Source: Piezodorus guildinii
Lineage: Eukaryota; Arthropoda; Insecta; Hemiptera; Pentatomidae
Reading direction: 5' to 3'
DNA: 64,000 nucleotides
NCBI GenBank assembly: GCA_023052935.1
Contig: CM041294.1
Location: 39,331,236-39,395,235 of the forward strand
A program made the position numbers and the translations under genes. Position 1 is the first letter of the stretch. Every line of letters starts with the position of its first letter. The notes beneath the pieces were generated by a model, which saw only the letters and a program-made list of their open reading frames with translations, had not been told where the DNA came from and did no database searches. Of the stretch, positions 34,581 through 45,749 are shown in pieces.

Positions 34581-35344
34581 GTTATTTTTCTTGAAACTCT
34601 AATTATTTAAATAATAGGTTTTTAAAATTATGCTATTTTCTTTGAATCGATAGACATCATTCGGATTTTGTTTCTTTTGAGACAATAACTAACAAATATT
34701 TGTATTAACCCTTTTAGGCTATATGTTTCGAGAACAGAAACACGGTATGATAACCATATCCAACTCTAAAACAACTTTTTAGGATCCAATTCAATAGACT
34801 AGATTCCTTAACCTGTTCACCGGGCGGGACGTATAGATACGTCAACCCTGAACAATACGTTACGTACGTGTACATCCAAATATAAATAAACAAAAAATTA
34901 TATAATTCATTGTCTTTTCATTTATTTTAAGCATAAAAAATAATAATATGAAATTACGTCCGTGAAATTACGAATTAAATAGTTTCCTTCAGTTATATGC
35001 TGCGTAGTTAAAAAGGGTACTCCCCGGTTTATAGTTTAAGTGATGACTGATTTACAGGTACAGAAATATTTTAAATAAAGGCGTACAGCTTGTTGCCAAC
35101 GCCATTGATACTGATATAATAAGAAAATAAGCATTTGGCATAGAAGAGTGATCAGTTTGAGAGTGAACTTTGGAGTAATCACCTTAAACAATGCTGTAAC
35201 CCTAATTACATAGACTGTCCACACTGTATCCTTAAGAGAAATTCATGGATCAAAATTTATACAAAAGGAAATTTGTTAAATTAGTTTGTTAGTATAGTAA
35301 TTTGTTACGTTTGTAAATCTTGGAAAAAATGTTTGTATATAAAT
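34581..35344. other. AT-rich stretch with a piggyBac-like single end
   Basis: At 34808 'ttaacctgttcaccgggcgg' is followed by the small palindrome GACGTATAGATACGTC (34828-34843). TTAA plus such a palindrome resembles a piggyBac-type terminus, but no partner end was found. The rest is A/T-rich. Confidence 0.3.
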
Positions 35345-35890
35345 TTTTTTAACATATTTTATTAGCACCTGTATAAGTTACAATCAGCAAATCAGTTATA
35401 TTTGATAAACATAGCATGGGCTGGCATGAGGGAGGCAGTACCCAGTGGTGCATCCTCCTGACATTCAAAAACAAACTATTTTTTCAGGCTAGGAGGTCCC
35501 TCATCCAACTCCTTTTCAGCCTACGCCGAGTTATGTATGGTATGTCAGTTGTAGCCATGTCTTGTACAAGTTTGTTTCTATGTCCATTTAGTTTGTCGTG
35601 AAATCGTTTGTAAGTCAGTCGAATGTGGTTTATTGTAGTTGGAATATGTAAGTCAGTATGTAGGGTATCGTTTGATACATATGGTGGTGAGTTCATTGCC
35701 AGTCTTAAAAATTGCGATTGAAAGGTTTCCATTAACTTCCATTTCTTACACCAGTTTTGTACGTTGTCCAAATGGTGTTGTAATATCATACTGGTTTATA
35801 TAGGGTCTGTGTTTCTCGTAATAATTGCAGTGTCGTCGGCATATGTCGCAGTTAAAATGTTTTGGTCTGTTGGTAAGTCAGTATATAAAA
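35345..35890 (-). pseudogene. Jockey-like LINE, RT fragment with internal deletion
   Basis: The minus strand reads TDLPTDQNILTATYADDTAI ITRNTDPI (YADD catalytic motif), then a stop. It continues MILQHHLDNVQNWCKKWKLM ET, jumps directly to FQSQFLRLAMNSPPYVSNDT and ends RRRLKRSWMRDLLA at 35487. Relative to other Jockey ends, roughly the whole thumb between KWKL and FQSK is deleted. The 3' UTR runs to an A-rich tail at about 35345. Confidence 0.75.
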
Positions 35891-36324
35891 ATTTAAATCA
35901 TGATTACGGGACGCATTATTAGTATGATATCCCTTCTGGCATAAGAAGAAACTATTGTCATTATTTATGTATGTACATCTTTTACTGTAAATATTTTGTT
36001 TAAAAAATAAATGGAGGATAAGGAGAGAAAAAACCTACCTGTATGATACCAAAATAATTTTTAATGGGGTTAAATGAATATTTAAAGTTATATGAGAATT
36101 GGTGGACCTGAACTATAATAGATTTTGTTCAAACAACAATGTGATATACCCTCTTTGTAATATAAGAGAAATAGAGAATACGTTTCATTCCCTCGCTAAC
36201 TGTCCCATTTTGTATGAAATTAGAAAAAGATGGCCAACATTGGATGGCTGTGTATAATTATTGTTAAGCAGCACGGTCTTACAGATGAAAACTTATAAAA
36301 TAATTCAATTATCTTTAAAACCTG

Positions 36325-36363
<39 letters not shown>

Positions 36364-36639
36364 TAGTTGAATATACATAGAAATAGTTGAATCAGTGAGC
36401 GACATATGTTTTACTGATGTATAATTCGTAAAATTCAACAGGTCGGTTCTGGAATAGACGGTATAAAGATCATAGTTCTATCAATGATTTTTTTTTATAA
36501 ACTGTAAGATTGTTATTTTTTTTTCAATAATTAAAAAATCAAAAAAATCAGTTATCGATCTATCTAGTTAAAACGTAGCGAAGACTAGGTACGTGATTGC
36601 GAAGGATGATGTGATGATCCACAGAATATTAATAATAAT
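35891..36639. other. AT-rich stretch with (TA)n
   Basis: There is no gene. A TA repeat runs from about 36328 to 36361, and poly(T) runs occur at 36489 and 36519. Confidence 0.5.
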
Positions 36640-37135
36640 AATAATTTATTTATTTATTCTGGGACAAGTCCCTTTGGAAAAATAAAATATACAATAATGA
36701 GAGAACTACTGTCTTAGAGTAAGATTTAAAGAATATAAGAAATATACAGTGAATAATAAGTAAAATAGAAATGATAAAAATAAAAAATTTATAAACCAGT
36801 ATATATCTTTAAAACTAATGTTTGTGAAAACTTTTTTTTTTAAATATAAGTGATGATTAAAGAATATAATAAATAAATAATTATCATGTCCACATACATA
36901 AACTAGACTAAAAAATAAAATAAAATTCTCACTTAGTTAAAAAAAAAAACAATAAAAAATTAAGAAACACTTCTTTAACTTTTTCTATTGAAATAAAGAG
37001 GTAAAAATTTTACAGTTCGGGGATTTGTGCATTTGGAGGGACCCACAGCAACTCCTCCAAACAAATAGAAAAGCGAATATAAGCTTCGAAGGGTTGATAC
37101 GTTTCAATTAATCTTCTCAAAACAAAACTAATAAA
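36640..37135 (-). repeat. CR1-like LINE 3' UTR fragment
   Basis: 'tttattctgggacaagtccc' near 36655, with an adjoining (AAT)n tract, matches the 3' end of the LINEs at 31722 and 17085. The right part has a small GC-richer patch (37020-37090) that may be degraded coding end. Confidence 0.55.
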
Positions 37136-38645
37136 TAAGGATACACTAAACTAAACCCTAATCAGACTCATACGGACATTCCACTGTTAATTAAAGTTAC
37201 TACAATTAAATTCAATACTTAATTAAAAGGTACTACAAAAGTTGATGAACAGAACACTGTTAATACCGAATGATTTCTTAAGAGTTACCTGTATAAAAGG
37301 ACACATTAAAAATATATTGCTACGGTCAAGACAATGATAGGTAAACTACACCTAGAGAGGTCCGGATTTGGCTAAAGACTTCTGGACCTGGACGGTCCTC
37401 GAAGTACCTAGAACGGCCCATCCGCCTCTCGGCGTTTACCTGTCTGCCGTGTCTAGAATATTCCGTGGTGGTACAAATACCGGTCCACTACGCCTGGGTC
37501 AGTCAGTCTTAATCCGGCTCAACGAGTATCAGTGAACAGTGACAGTGAACAATCCGTGACAGTGTAGTGAAACTGCGTGTCAGTACTCCGATAACCGGTC
37601 GGTGGGAAGCTAGAAGAGTAGTAGTTTATACATAATTTATAGTTGTAAGTTTTAAAATAAGTCTAGTAGATTGTATACATTTACGTAAGTAGTTTATTTG
37701 CTAGGAATACCTGATTTTATATGTAGACTGTTTAGTAGTTAAGCTAGTAATTCAATTATTATTGCAAGTATAGTGGTTAGTAATCCCTTTGTATTTGTGT
37801 ATTCTGTATTTAATAAATATTTGTAATTTGTACACTGAAGTAGTTCATTTCTCAGACCCCGTAGCCCGTAAAAATATGAAAAGTTTAAAGAAATTCATAA
37901 AGGTTATCATGCTTCATTGGGCTGATCAGAAATGGGAAATTAATAGTACAGCAAAGAAAATCGTGGCTTAAGCACAATAGAAAATGCCTAAGGCCCCAAC
38001 TGGAATGTACGTGGGTAAACATCGAATAATAATCGCTTCAGGTATCAAGCACTCTCAAGTGTCTGTGTTACTTAAACACTTAAGTCTCTCCTCTCACCTA
38101 ATCCCCACCAAAATATAATTCATACGAGCTGGATTAGCGATCTCCGACACCATATTAACTTAAACAAAGTTTTAAATGTCTTGCACATCTTAAAATAGAC
38201 AATATTATTATACATATTGTATATGTGATATATTTTTACATAATCTTAAAGATTGGAAAAAAGAAAAATTAAAATCACTAGCCAACTGATAAACAAAAAA
38301 AAAAAATACTAAACAACATGTAAATTCTGTTGTTTAGTAATTTCACTTGGAAACAATGAAAGGGAATTTTCCATTGTTTTCATGAATTTCCTTTCTAATA
38401 AAAATATTTCTATAATTACACTGTTTCAACGGAAATGTGAGAATTTTCAGAAAATATCAAATATATAAACATTATAAGGTTATTACAACTTTATCAAATC
38501 ATTAAAGATACATTGTTAATTTAAAAACACTAACATACATATTGAATTAATGATATTAAAGGACACTGAAGACCTTAACAGTTGAGTGTAAATAAAAACT
38601 CTGCTTAACATAACCTTACCTAACACAACAGATGTTACATTAATA
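37136..38645. other. GC-rich patch (37360-37610) in AT-rich sequence
   Basis: The patch 'acctggacggtcctcgaagt' ... 'gtcagtcagtcttaatccgg' plus 'ctcaacgagtatcagtgaac' is followed by 'aataaatatttgtaatttgt' (37811). It could be a transcription start region, a 5' UTR exon or a solo LTR, but no TG...CA boundaries or primer site can be defined. A small hairpin (ACTAAACAACA/TGTTGTTTAGT) lies at 38309-38339. Confidence 0.3.
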
Positions 38646-38649
38646 AGTA

Positions 38650-38672
38650 GTATTTTTTACCTATATATAAAA
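38650..38672 (+). repeat. PAL900 copy F, left remnant of the tip
   Basis: 'gtattttttacctatatata' immediately before the Helitron matches the start of the PAL900 tip (compare 34423). The rest of copy F resumes at 40206. Confidence 0.45.
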
Positions 38673-40205
38673 TCTATACTAATATTATAAAGCTGAAGAG
38701 TTTGTTTGTTTGAACGCGCTAATCTCAGAAACTAATGGTTCTAATTGAAAAATTCTTTTTGTGTTGGATAGTCCATATATCGAGGAAGGTTATAGGCTAT
38801 ATAACATCACGCTGCGACCAATAGGACCGAAGAATCAGTCGAAAATATGGGAATAAACGAGGAAAATTTGGGAGAAAAAAAAAAACCTCGCTTCCCAATA
38901 ATTCCAAATGATTTACCTTTTATTTTTAAATAATTCAATTTCCCGTTAATTTATATTTTTCCATTTAAATACGTAGGAATAGATTTACGTCGAGATCGGG
39001 TTGCGGAGAAAATCAGTATATTCTTTTGCCAAAAGAAAATAAAACTACTTTAAAATATATTCTTTTAATAACTTCTTAATAGCAATCATAATAACAGAAA
39101 TTGATGCAGACGAAGTCGCTTTAGAATATATCAAAGAAAAAGTGACATGTACTAAGAAGGTTTAAATTTGGGTGATAAAATTCCGGTTCTGGGATACGCC
39201 GATGATTTGGTACTGCTAAAGGAAGACACGGAAACTAAAAAACTAAATACAAGTCCGTTAATAAAAACCGGTAAAGAAATAGGACTCGAAATAAATACCG
39301 AAAAGACAAAATATATGATTTGTAGCAGAGACGGTGGCGATCATAGTGATATTGATATATCAGGGTATACTTTTGAACACGTAGATAAATTTAAGTATTT
39401 AGGTTCAATGATAACGAAAAAAAAAAAATCCAGCAGGAAATAAAGTCTTGGTTAAACGCTGGAAATGCGTGTTGTAACTCAGTTGCGAAATTACTTAGCT
39501 TCTGTCTAAAAACTTAACGGTTAGAATTTATAAAACTGTTATTCTTCCGACGGTGAAACGTGGCCGCTTACTTTGAAGGACGGACAACGGCTAAAGGTTT
39601 GAGAAAATATTAAACAACGCGGAAATATTTATATCAATCTATATTATTATCTATATTGTTAAGTCGTGTTTTATTTCAAGAGTCATTTTCTACTTTAATC
39701 GTTATTATCTTGAATCATATACATTTATAAATTTTAAAAAATTACTATTTCTTTTGATTTATTCGAGTATAATAATCAGAACTATTATTTTAAGCATATT
39801 TAGGACTTTTATTAGCTGTATGTCTATATTTATAAAAGAAAGTACCACTCAATTTTCTGGTATCTAAAGAATTACTATGGTTGTGAGGCTAAAATTTTTC
39901 CTGGAGATTCGTCTTACCGCCTAGATGTGCAATAAGTTCATAGGTACCTATGAAAATATATTCAATTGTTATTTATTTTTTAAAAATGGTTTGTGACGAT
40001 TATTTTTACACATTAAGTGATTATGGGTATAACCACTTCTACTGGTTTGCTATTGTAAATTTGACAGGAAGAAGTCAAGATCGGGCTTTAAATGGTAACA
40101 AAGAGTAGCTGATAGTTGATATTTATTATAGCCAATCTTACCATAAACTCACATAAATTAATACGAAATGCAATATTCGCGAGCAAAGCTGCGTGACACA
40201 GCTAG
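38673..40205 (+). mobile_element. Non-autonomous Helitron carrying an RTE fragment
   Basis: The 5' end TCTATACTAATATTATAAAG and the following 'gctgaagagtttgtttgttt' are the characteristic start of a widespread arthropod Helitron family. The 3' end is a hairpin AGCTGCG-TGA-CACAGCT followed by CTAG (40202-40205). The host bases are A before (38672) and T after (40206), the expected A|T target with no duplication. No Rep/helicase is encoded. An RTE reverse transcriptase piece lies at 39165-39620. Confidence 0.85.
39165..39620 (+). pseudogene. RTE-like LINE reverse transcriptase fragment inside the Helitron
   Basis: A plus frame from 39168 reads LGYADDLVLLKEDTETKK (YADD active site), IGLEINTEKTKYMICSRDGG, YTFEHVDKFKYLGSMIT, and after a frame slip in an A run, EIKSWLNAGNACCNSVAKLL and VRIYKTVILPTVKRG. 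This is the palm-to-thumb part of an RTE-type RT. It is either captured by the Helitron or inserted into it; no RTE tail or target duplication is visible. Confidence 0.75.
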
Positions 40206-41045
40206 TATATAATATAAGGAAAAGTATGGGGATCGTGAACATTTTCGAATTCAAGTTTCAACGGAAATACACGTTTTAGGGTCCCCTGAGTCCAACTGAA
40301 CGCAAAAAGGTCTGTGTGTCTGTGTCCGGTGTGTGTGTGGTAAGTCTAGCGCAAAAACGAAAAGTCGAACGGAACTAATATTTCATATTTAAGACAACTA
40401 TACGCCCGAGATGTTACAACAACTTTTTCATCAAAACCGACTAACCAGAAGAGGCACTTGATGCCATACTTTTGGCACCTTTTTACGATTTATCCAAAAA
40501 CCACTATAACGATATTGATTAAACTCGCTATACTGATGTAAAATGTAATGGCTTTTAATATCATGTGAGTTTCATTTTTATTGAAATAGTCTGAAAGGGC
40601 TTAGATGCTGATATTTTAAATTTTCTTCCTCTAAACTACCTTTAATTTTGTGCAATCTTAAAGATTAACCATGTCATCTTAATGACAACACAAAGGACGG
40701 CTACATATACAAGTTGGACGAATTTGATGACAAACTAAAAGATAAATTAGAAAAACTATTTTTTTATGTAATTTATTTTTTTGTTTTATATTAAGAACAG
40801 AAATAAAATATTATCTGATGCTTAAAGTTGTAAAGGGTAATATAGAGAGACGAATAGGTAATAAACTTATTACTGATTAACAATTTAATGTAGTTATATT
40901 ATTTTATCTAAATCATATGTCTCCGAAAATAAATACACGTTTTATTAAAATCAAGTTATAATATTTTTCCAATTGAAGCATATTTAATAGTTTTTAAATT
41001 AATTTCAACAGTCGAGGTAAGTAAAATTCGTGTGTTGCTCGCACC
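40206..41045 (+). repeat. PAL900 copy F (main part)
   Basis: It starts within the palindromic tip ('tatataatataaggaaaagt'), runs collinear with copy A and ends 'gaggtaagtaaaattcgtgt' plus 'gttgctcgcacc'. The Helitron therefore entered the AT-rich centre of the tip. Confidence 0.7.
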
Positions 41046-41794
41046 ATGTTTTTTCACTTTAAAAACACCACATAAGAACCACCAAAGAGGAAAATGTTAG
41101 TAGGCGAGGTCGATGGTAAACAAAGCTTAGCCAAATATAGATTTTCGTTATCAATGACGAATTTACGATGTGGGATTATTTTTAGGCTTTTAATTTCAAT
41201 CTGGCCGTTGAGGCATATGACAGGTCGATCTGTGCAAATATCCACTCGCCCGTACATGAAACCGCAAAATGCACTCGAGGAACATCTGCCCCCGCATCTG
41301 CCGGCGAACTGTCCTGTAGCGAATCGCTATGCTAATACACAGAGTGAATGGCTCTACCGAGCGGCGGTAATGCGAGGGCGACAGTACAATATATCCAGCC
41401 AACTTACTGCCGCTAAATTTAGCACTCAGGGCTGTCACTGTCAGGGCTATGCCAGGGGTGGATAGTACCGGTCCTCCCGACCTCATTCTGTTGCAATATC
41501 AACAACAATATGCTCAATTTGAATATAAATGAGCCGTGCATGGCCGGGCACATTCCTCTAAAGTGGTCCCCGTTAGAAAGAGGTCCACGCGTGGATTTCA
41601 TAGTTGAAAACCCGACGCTAGCTAGCTCACGACGTGACATAAGTTTGATGAAATATAATGAATATCACGGATAAAGATTGAACAAACTTACCTCCTTGTG
41701 TAAGCAACTCTAATGTTCAGAACTCATTTCATAAGTCATGACGCGTTAGTTTAATCTTTTTAATAAATGGATTTAAGGTAATCAACCTCACAGA
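41046..41794. other. GC-rich island, unrecognised
   Basis: 41190-41640 is much richer in G+C than its surroundings. Both strands carry overlapping open frames (41094-41465 plus, 123 codons; 41196-41486 and 41419-41640 minus). None shows a known domain. The island is bounded by PAL900 copy F and a Jockey fragment. It might be a host exon, a CpG-rich regulatory patch or part of an unidentified transposon. Confidence 0.3.
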
Positions 41795-42275
41795 AGACTG
41801 AAACGACAAGAAACTGCTCGAAGTAACCGATTACTAAAACACTTACTACACAAACGTTCAAAACTTCCAGTATATTACAAAAGACTCATTTACATCACTA
41901 TTATCATACCTATTTAGACATGTGAAATCAAGCTTTGGTCCTCTACTAAACCATTTAATTCCTCCCGCATCCAATAATTAAAATCCAAAATCCTTCGCAA
42001 AATCCTGAATGCCCCTTATTTTGTCACAAATCAACTCCTCCATAATGACCTAAACATCCAATTTGCAGCACGTGATGGAACAACCTCTTTTCATTCTGAA
42101 TTCCCTGCCCTCTCAAAACCACTTGTCCGTAATTTATCTTTCTTAGATATTCATGATAACCCTCCGAGGTGATTGAAAAGAAGGTGGCCACGGGACCTAA
42201 AGCCTAAAATAGTGAAGTGCTAACACAGGGTAGTTCTTTCTCAAGACATTTTCATGACTTTTCTCTACTCTTGAA
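41795..42275 (+). pseudogene. Jockey-like LINE, RT C-terminal remnant
   Basis: Plus-strand frames read RLKRQETARSNRLLKHLLHK, RSKLPVYYKRLIYITIIIPI, a stop, SSTKPFNSSRIQ, LKSKILRKILNAPYFVTNQL, LHNDLNIQFAARDG, then LKRRWPRDLK. This is the thumb and tail of the family at 50029-50755. It is followed by a 3' UTR that is split by the hAT MITE and resumes at 42614. Confidence 0.75.
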
Positions 42276-42605
42276 TAGGGGTGGGCATAATCGAATGATC
42301 GCCATAATCGGATGATCAAACTTCGATGATTTAAATAATCGAATGATTAGTATGCTTCTGAGAGACGATATGTCACAATTCCCGTCTCTATAATGACTTA
42401 CCTGGCTGAGTCTAGGCACAAATATGCATATATTTTATGTGAAGAGAAAAAATGTCGTTCGATTATCCAAGCTCCTTATAATCCCTAAACAATTTACTTC
42501 GAATGATCATTCCTTTCTCCAAAACCAATAAATCCGATAATCGATTAATTCGAATGATTGAAATAATCGAATAATCCAATCATCGTCATTATATGCCCAC
42601 CTCTA
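42276..42605. mobile_element. hAT-type MITE with 8-bp target duplication
   Basis: A 330-bp element with terminal inverted repeats TAGGGGTGGGCATA / TAGAGGTGGGCATA (right end read in reverse) and an 8-bp duplication CTCTTGAA at 42268-42275 and 42606-42613. The inside is full of 'aatcgaatgat' motifs in both orientations. The GGGTGGGCA terminus and 8-bp duplication are hAT hallmarks. There is no transposase, so it is non-autonomous. Confidence 0.85.
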
Positions 42606-42613
42606 CTCTTGAA

Positions 42614-42652
42614 TAATACCGTTGTAAATTACAATAAATAAAAAAAAAACTT
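42614..42652 (+). repeat. Jockey 3' UTR end, resumed after the MITE
   Basis: 'taccgttgtaaattacaata' plus 'aataaaaaaaaaa' is the poly(A) end of the Jockey fragment at 41795. Compare 'acagttgtaaatttcaataa' in reverse at 50045-50070. Confidence 0.7.
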
Positions 42653-43252
42653 TATCGAGAAAATATCATTTAAAAAACGTGTCTTTCGTATTTCGCCTTG
42701 AATGGGAAGACAATAGATCATGAATATATCCATCTATATCTTGACCGAATGTATCAATAGAGAAACTAAAATTTGAAACAAACGTTTAGATACTATCGCC
42801 AAAACTACTATTGCTAAATATAAGAACTAATAGAATCTGGAAATAGACATCGGTACATTAGTGAATTTTTCAGTGAAACCAATATAGTGTAATAACGACA
42901 GATCTTACAGACAAATATTAAGTAAAAAAAAAAAAAAAAATAGATTTCATTAAATTTCTTAGAGCTAGATCGTGTCAAAATGAGACTGAAAAATACTTTA
43001 TACAATGAGTAAAAAAAAACGTGATTTTTTTTCCAGTGAAATATAGGTCCTAGCGTCAAATGGTGTATAGCAAAATATATTCTCCATTCAATTTTTAATA
43101 CGAAAACGGTCGGCCAATTTTCGATCTAAGAAAGACCAACAGAGCTAGAGCGTGTCTAAGAGAGCCCACAAAAATGAAATCAAAACGTGACTTTTATCAT
43201 TAAGACCAATATAGCTCCTAATAGGTAGGTCCAAGGGACACATTTTATATAT
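42653..43252. other. Diverged tandem repeat in AT-rich sequence
   Basis: 'agagctagatcgtgtcaaaa' (42960) and 'agagctagagcgtgtctaag' (43140) lie about 180 bp apart, and 'cagtgaaaccaatatag' / 'cagtgaaatatagg' repeat similarly. This suggests an old two- or three-unit tandem. There is no gene. Confidence 0.4.
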
Positions 43253-43263
43253 GAAAACAAATT

Positions 43264-43840
43264 TTTTTTTAGTTTTTTTTTATAACTTTATTTATTTATC
43301 CACACCTGTTTATACATACATATAACAATTAGTGGATTGTCTGTCAGATATATTACAATAATAAGGGGCATGTCACGAGGAAGATGACAATACCCAGTGG
43401 TATCTCTTCCGTGGCATGTTTTAATTCAAAAGATTACAGAAGATCTCTCATCCATGACCTTTTCAATCTTCTGATGTTGGGCATATTGGTTGTTGCCATT
43501 TGTTCTATGAGAGGGTTGTAATGTCCAAGTAATTTGTTGTGAAATCGAGAGTAATGAGTTCGTATGTATTCGCTGACGGTAGGCATGTGTAAATCTGTAT
43601 GTAAAGTTGTGTTTGAAACATACCAAGGTGCTTGCGTAATTCGTATAAGTATTTTTGACTGAAAAGTTTGAAGTCTTTGTATGTGAGTCTTTTTCGCAGC
43701 TCCGAAGATTTGAGAGGCGTATGGCCATATAGGTTTTAGTAAGTATGTGTAGGTGGCAAGTTTCTGTCTTAATTTTAGTTTTGATTGTCGTCTGAGTAGT
43801 GTGTGCAGCAGTCTACTTCTTTGGTTTAATGTCTTTCGTA
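43264..43840 (-). pseudogene. Jockey-like LINE, short 5'-truncated copy with target duplication
   Basis: The minus strand is open from about 43838: LRKTLNQRSRLLHTLLRRQS, LKLRQKLATYTYLLKPIWPY, ASQIFGAAKKTHIQRLQTFQ, SKILIRITQAPWYVS and so on to the Jockey-type LKRSWMRDLL end near 43440. A 3' UTR follows, with an A-rich tail (T runs 43262-43280). GAAAACAAATT occurs at 43253-43263 and 43841-43851, an 11-bp target duplication proving a severely 5'-truncated insertion of about 577 bp. Confidence 0.8.
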
Positions 43841-43851
43841 GAAAACAAATT

Positions 43852-44394
43852 CAAATTTACAATGAGAACCACACTAACACAATTTTTTCGACACACAATG
43901 AGAACTATTAAAATCATATTTCACAATCACAAAAAAAAACAACTAACTCTTCTTGGGGAAAACACAAAATAAAAAAAAATAGACAAATATTATATCCTAA
44001 ATAGTTAATAGCATGGAAACTATAATATTTTAAGCAAAGAAAAAAACCAACATGCATATTAATTTTGAAGGACTAAAAATAAAATAAAAGCTAGACAATA
44101 AATCTTTGCATATCAAAAAGTTTCAGGATGCAGATGTGCTGTATCTCTCACTGAGAAATCTATACTGACTCAAGGCCACTAAGTGATAATTCAAACGAAA
44201 AAAATGCTTATAGATAAGAAACACACAAAACACCCTTTTTTTCAAAGGAAAAATGTCCTGTATAATTTGACAAATTTAGGTTCGTAAAATGATTTCTAGC
44301 TCCTTATGTGTATATTGTAAATACGTCTACGACATGGGTATAATTTGCAATATTTGAGAAAGGTTGAATCACCACACTCAAGGTGTACTAGTTA
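43852..44394. other. AT-rich non-coding stretch
   Basis: Nothing was recognised: A-rich sequence with no coding-like frames. Confidence 0.45.
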
Positions 44395-45190
44395 AATTGG
44401 TCCCGCCAGTCGGTAAGGTAGGGACTATAGATGATATATATTGTTTCAGTCAATGAATAAACAATTTTATTTATGCGACGTTTCGAGAATTTATTGTTCT
44501 CATAATCATGCCTTAACATTGGAAAAACAAAAAAAAACAGAACATTAATATTATTATACAATAATTAATATATGATGTTAATGTTAGAGATATAAAAAAG
44601 AGTACATTGAACAATGACTAATCATACAGTAGGTACATAGATATTTTAAATTAGGATTTACATTAAAGATATTATTATAAAATTACTTACAATTTTAGAG
44701 AAAATAGTGTCTTAATTAGACATGTTTAGCCTACAAGCTTTGAAAGAACACTGGAAATTAAAAAAGGAATAGTTCAAGTATGGAAGATTTACCAGGAATT
44801 TACGATGACGTCAGGAGTCTGGAGTATTCTCCTTCCTCTTGTTGAGTTGTTTTCGTTTTATTTCGTATTATTATTAAGACGTTTATTTTATTTATTTAAA
44901 TTTTAATATGTGTTTATCAAATTTGAGTAACATGCATTAAGGTTTTGGACATCCGATTTTTTATTTATGGCGCGATTTTTATATTTCTCTATGGTAATCA
45001 TTTCTTTAAAATTTCGTTTGAAACTGTTTTTTTCATAATGAATAATTTTCGGTGAGTGAAATTTCTGAATGAATGTCCCGTTTTTCTGAAATGAGTAGTG
45101 AGGGCAGTTTGGTCAGGTATATTTGGGTCTTATTTAATTGAAGTGCAGCTATATTTGTGTTGTAGCTATATTCATTGACTGAAACCTGAG
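44395..45190 (-). mobile_element. Penelope-like element fragment
   Basis: Minus strand: the end of a GIY-YIG-type endonuclease frame (44903-45120), a non-coding tail and, at 44480-44511, a hammerhead-like core. 'tgtttcagtcaatgaataaa' (44447) and 'tattcattgactgaaac' (45167) form an inverted pair at the two ends. Penelope-like elements combine an RT with a GIY-YIG endonuclease and carry ribozyme-like motifs in their terminal repeats, which fits. The RT part is absent here. Confidence 0.6.
44903..45120 (-). pseudogene. Penelope-like GIY-YIG endonuclease, C-terminal fragment
   Basis: The frame reads CPHYSFQKNGTFIQKFHSPK, IIHYEKNSFKRNFKEMITIE, KYKNRAINKKSDVQNLNACY and SNLINTY, with the stop at 44903-44905. 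The pattern H...F..xKII..E....KR..KE.I.I.....AIN.K.D...LN..Y..LI matches the end of Penelope-type GIY-YIG domains. About 70 codons remain. The catalytic GIY...YIG part lies upstream and is not present. Confidence 0.6.
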
Positions 45191-45206
45191 AACAACACAA
45201 ACTTAC

Positions 45207-45209
45207 TTA

Positions 45210-45300
<91 letters not shown>
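45207..45300. repeat. (TA)n microsatellite
   Basis: A TA tract of more than 80 bp with a few ATT interruptions directly abuts the outer edge of the foldback-like left arm. Confidence 0.85.
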
Positions 45301-45303
<3 letters not shown>

Positions 45304-45540
45304 CATTTCCAAGTCAATTGTAACCTTTTCCAAGTCAAACGTAACTTTTTCCAAGTCAAATGTAACCTTTTCCAAGTCAAATGTAACCTTTTCCAAGTCA
45401 AATGTAACCCTTTCCATTTCAAATGTGACCATTTCCAAGTCAAATGTAACCCTTTCCAAGTCAAATGTCACCTTTTCCATTTCAAATGTTACCTTTTCCA
45501 AGTCAAATGTCACCTTTTTCTTCACTTCTAGCCTCAAATA
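45301..45540 (-). repeat. 21-bp minisatellite, left arm (10 units)
   Basis: The unit on the minus strand is GTTACATTTGACTTGGAAAA + G, with a variant GAAATGG. Because 21 is a multiple of three and no stop occurs, the minus strand is open and would encode ten VTF(D/E)(L/M)E(K/R) heptads. This openness is a by-product of the unit length. No start context or homology supports a protein. Confidence 0.8.
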
Positions 45541-45749
45541 TTCCGTTTTATTTATGTATTTATTGAAAAATAATTAGTTTAATTAACATTATGACTTTTT
45601 TAATAATTTTGGCATATTCTATCGCTATCTTTTTTGTTTTTTAGATATTTGGTATCAAGTTCTGTTTTTTACTAGCTATATTTATAAAAATTAATTATCG
45701 TCTATTTAGTTTTAAGATAGTTATTGATTTTGAGTTTTTTAGAGGGGAG

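Noticed and set aside
34808..34850. piggyBac element end at TTAACCTGTTCACCGGG
   Set aside because: No matching opposite end was found within a plausible distance, so only a note is kept.
34815..34880. Hormone- or stress-response element around ACGTACGT
   Set aside because: Short palindromes are expected by chance, and no promoter context is visible.
45207..45300. TA tract considered as an origin or regulatory element
   Set aside because: It is a plain dinucleotide microsatellite. TA tracts occur at several unrelated places here (9988, 29903, 36328).
45172..45537. Open minus-strand frame of 121 codons with heptad repeats
   Set aside because: It is produced by the 21-bp minisatellite and a TA microsatellite (YIYIYI run). 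Without a start context or homologue it is not called as a gene.
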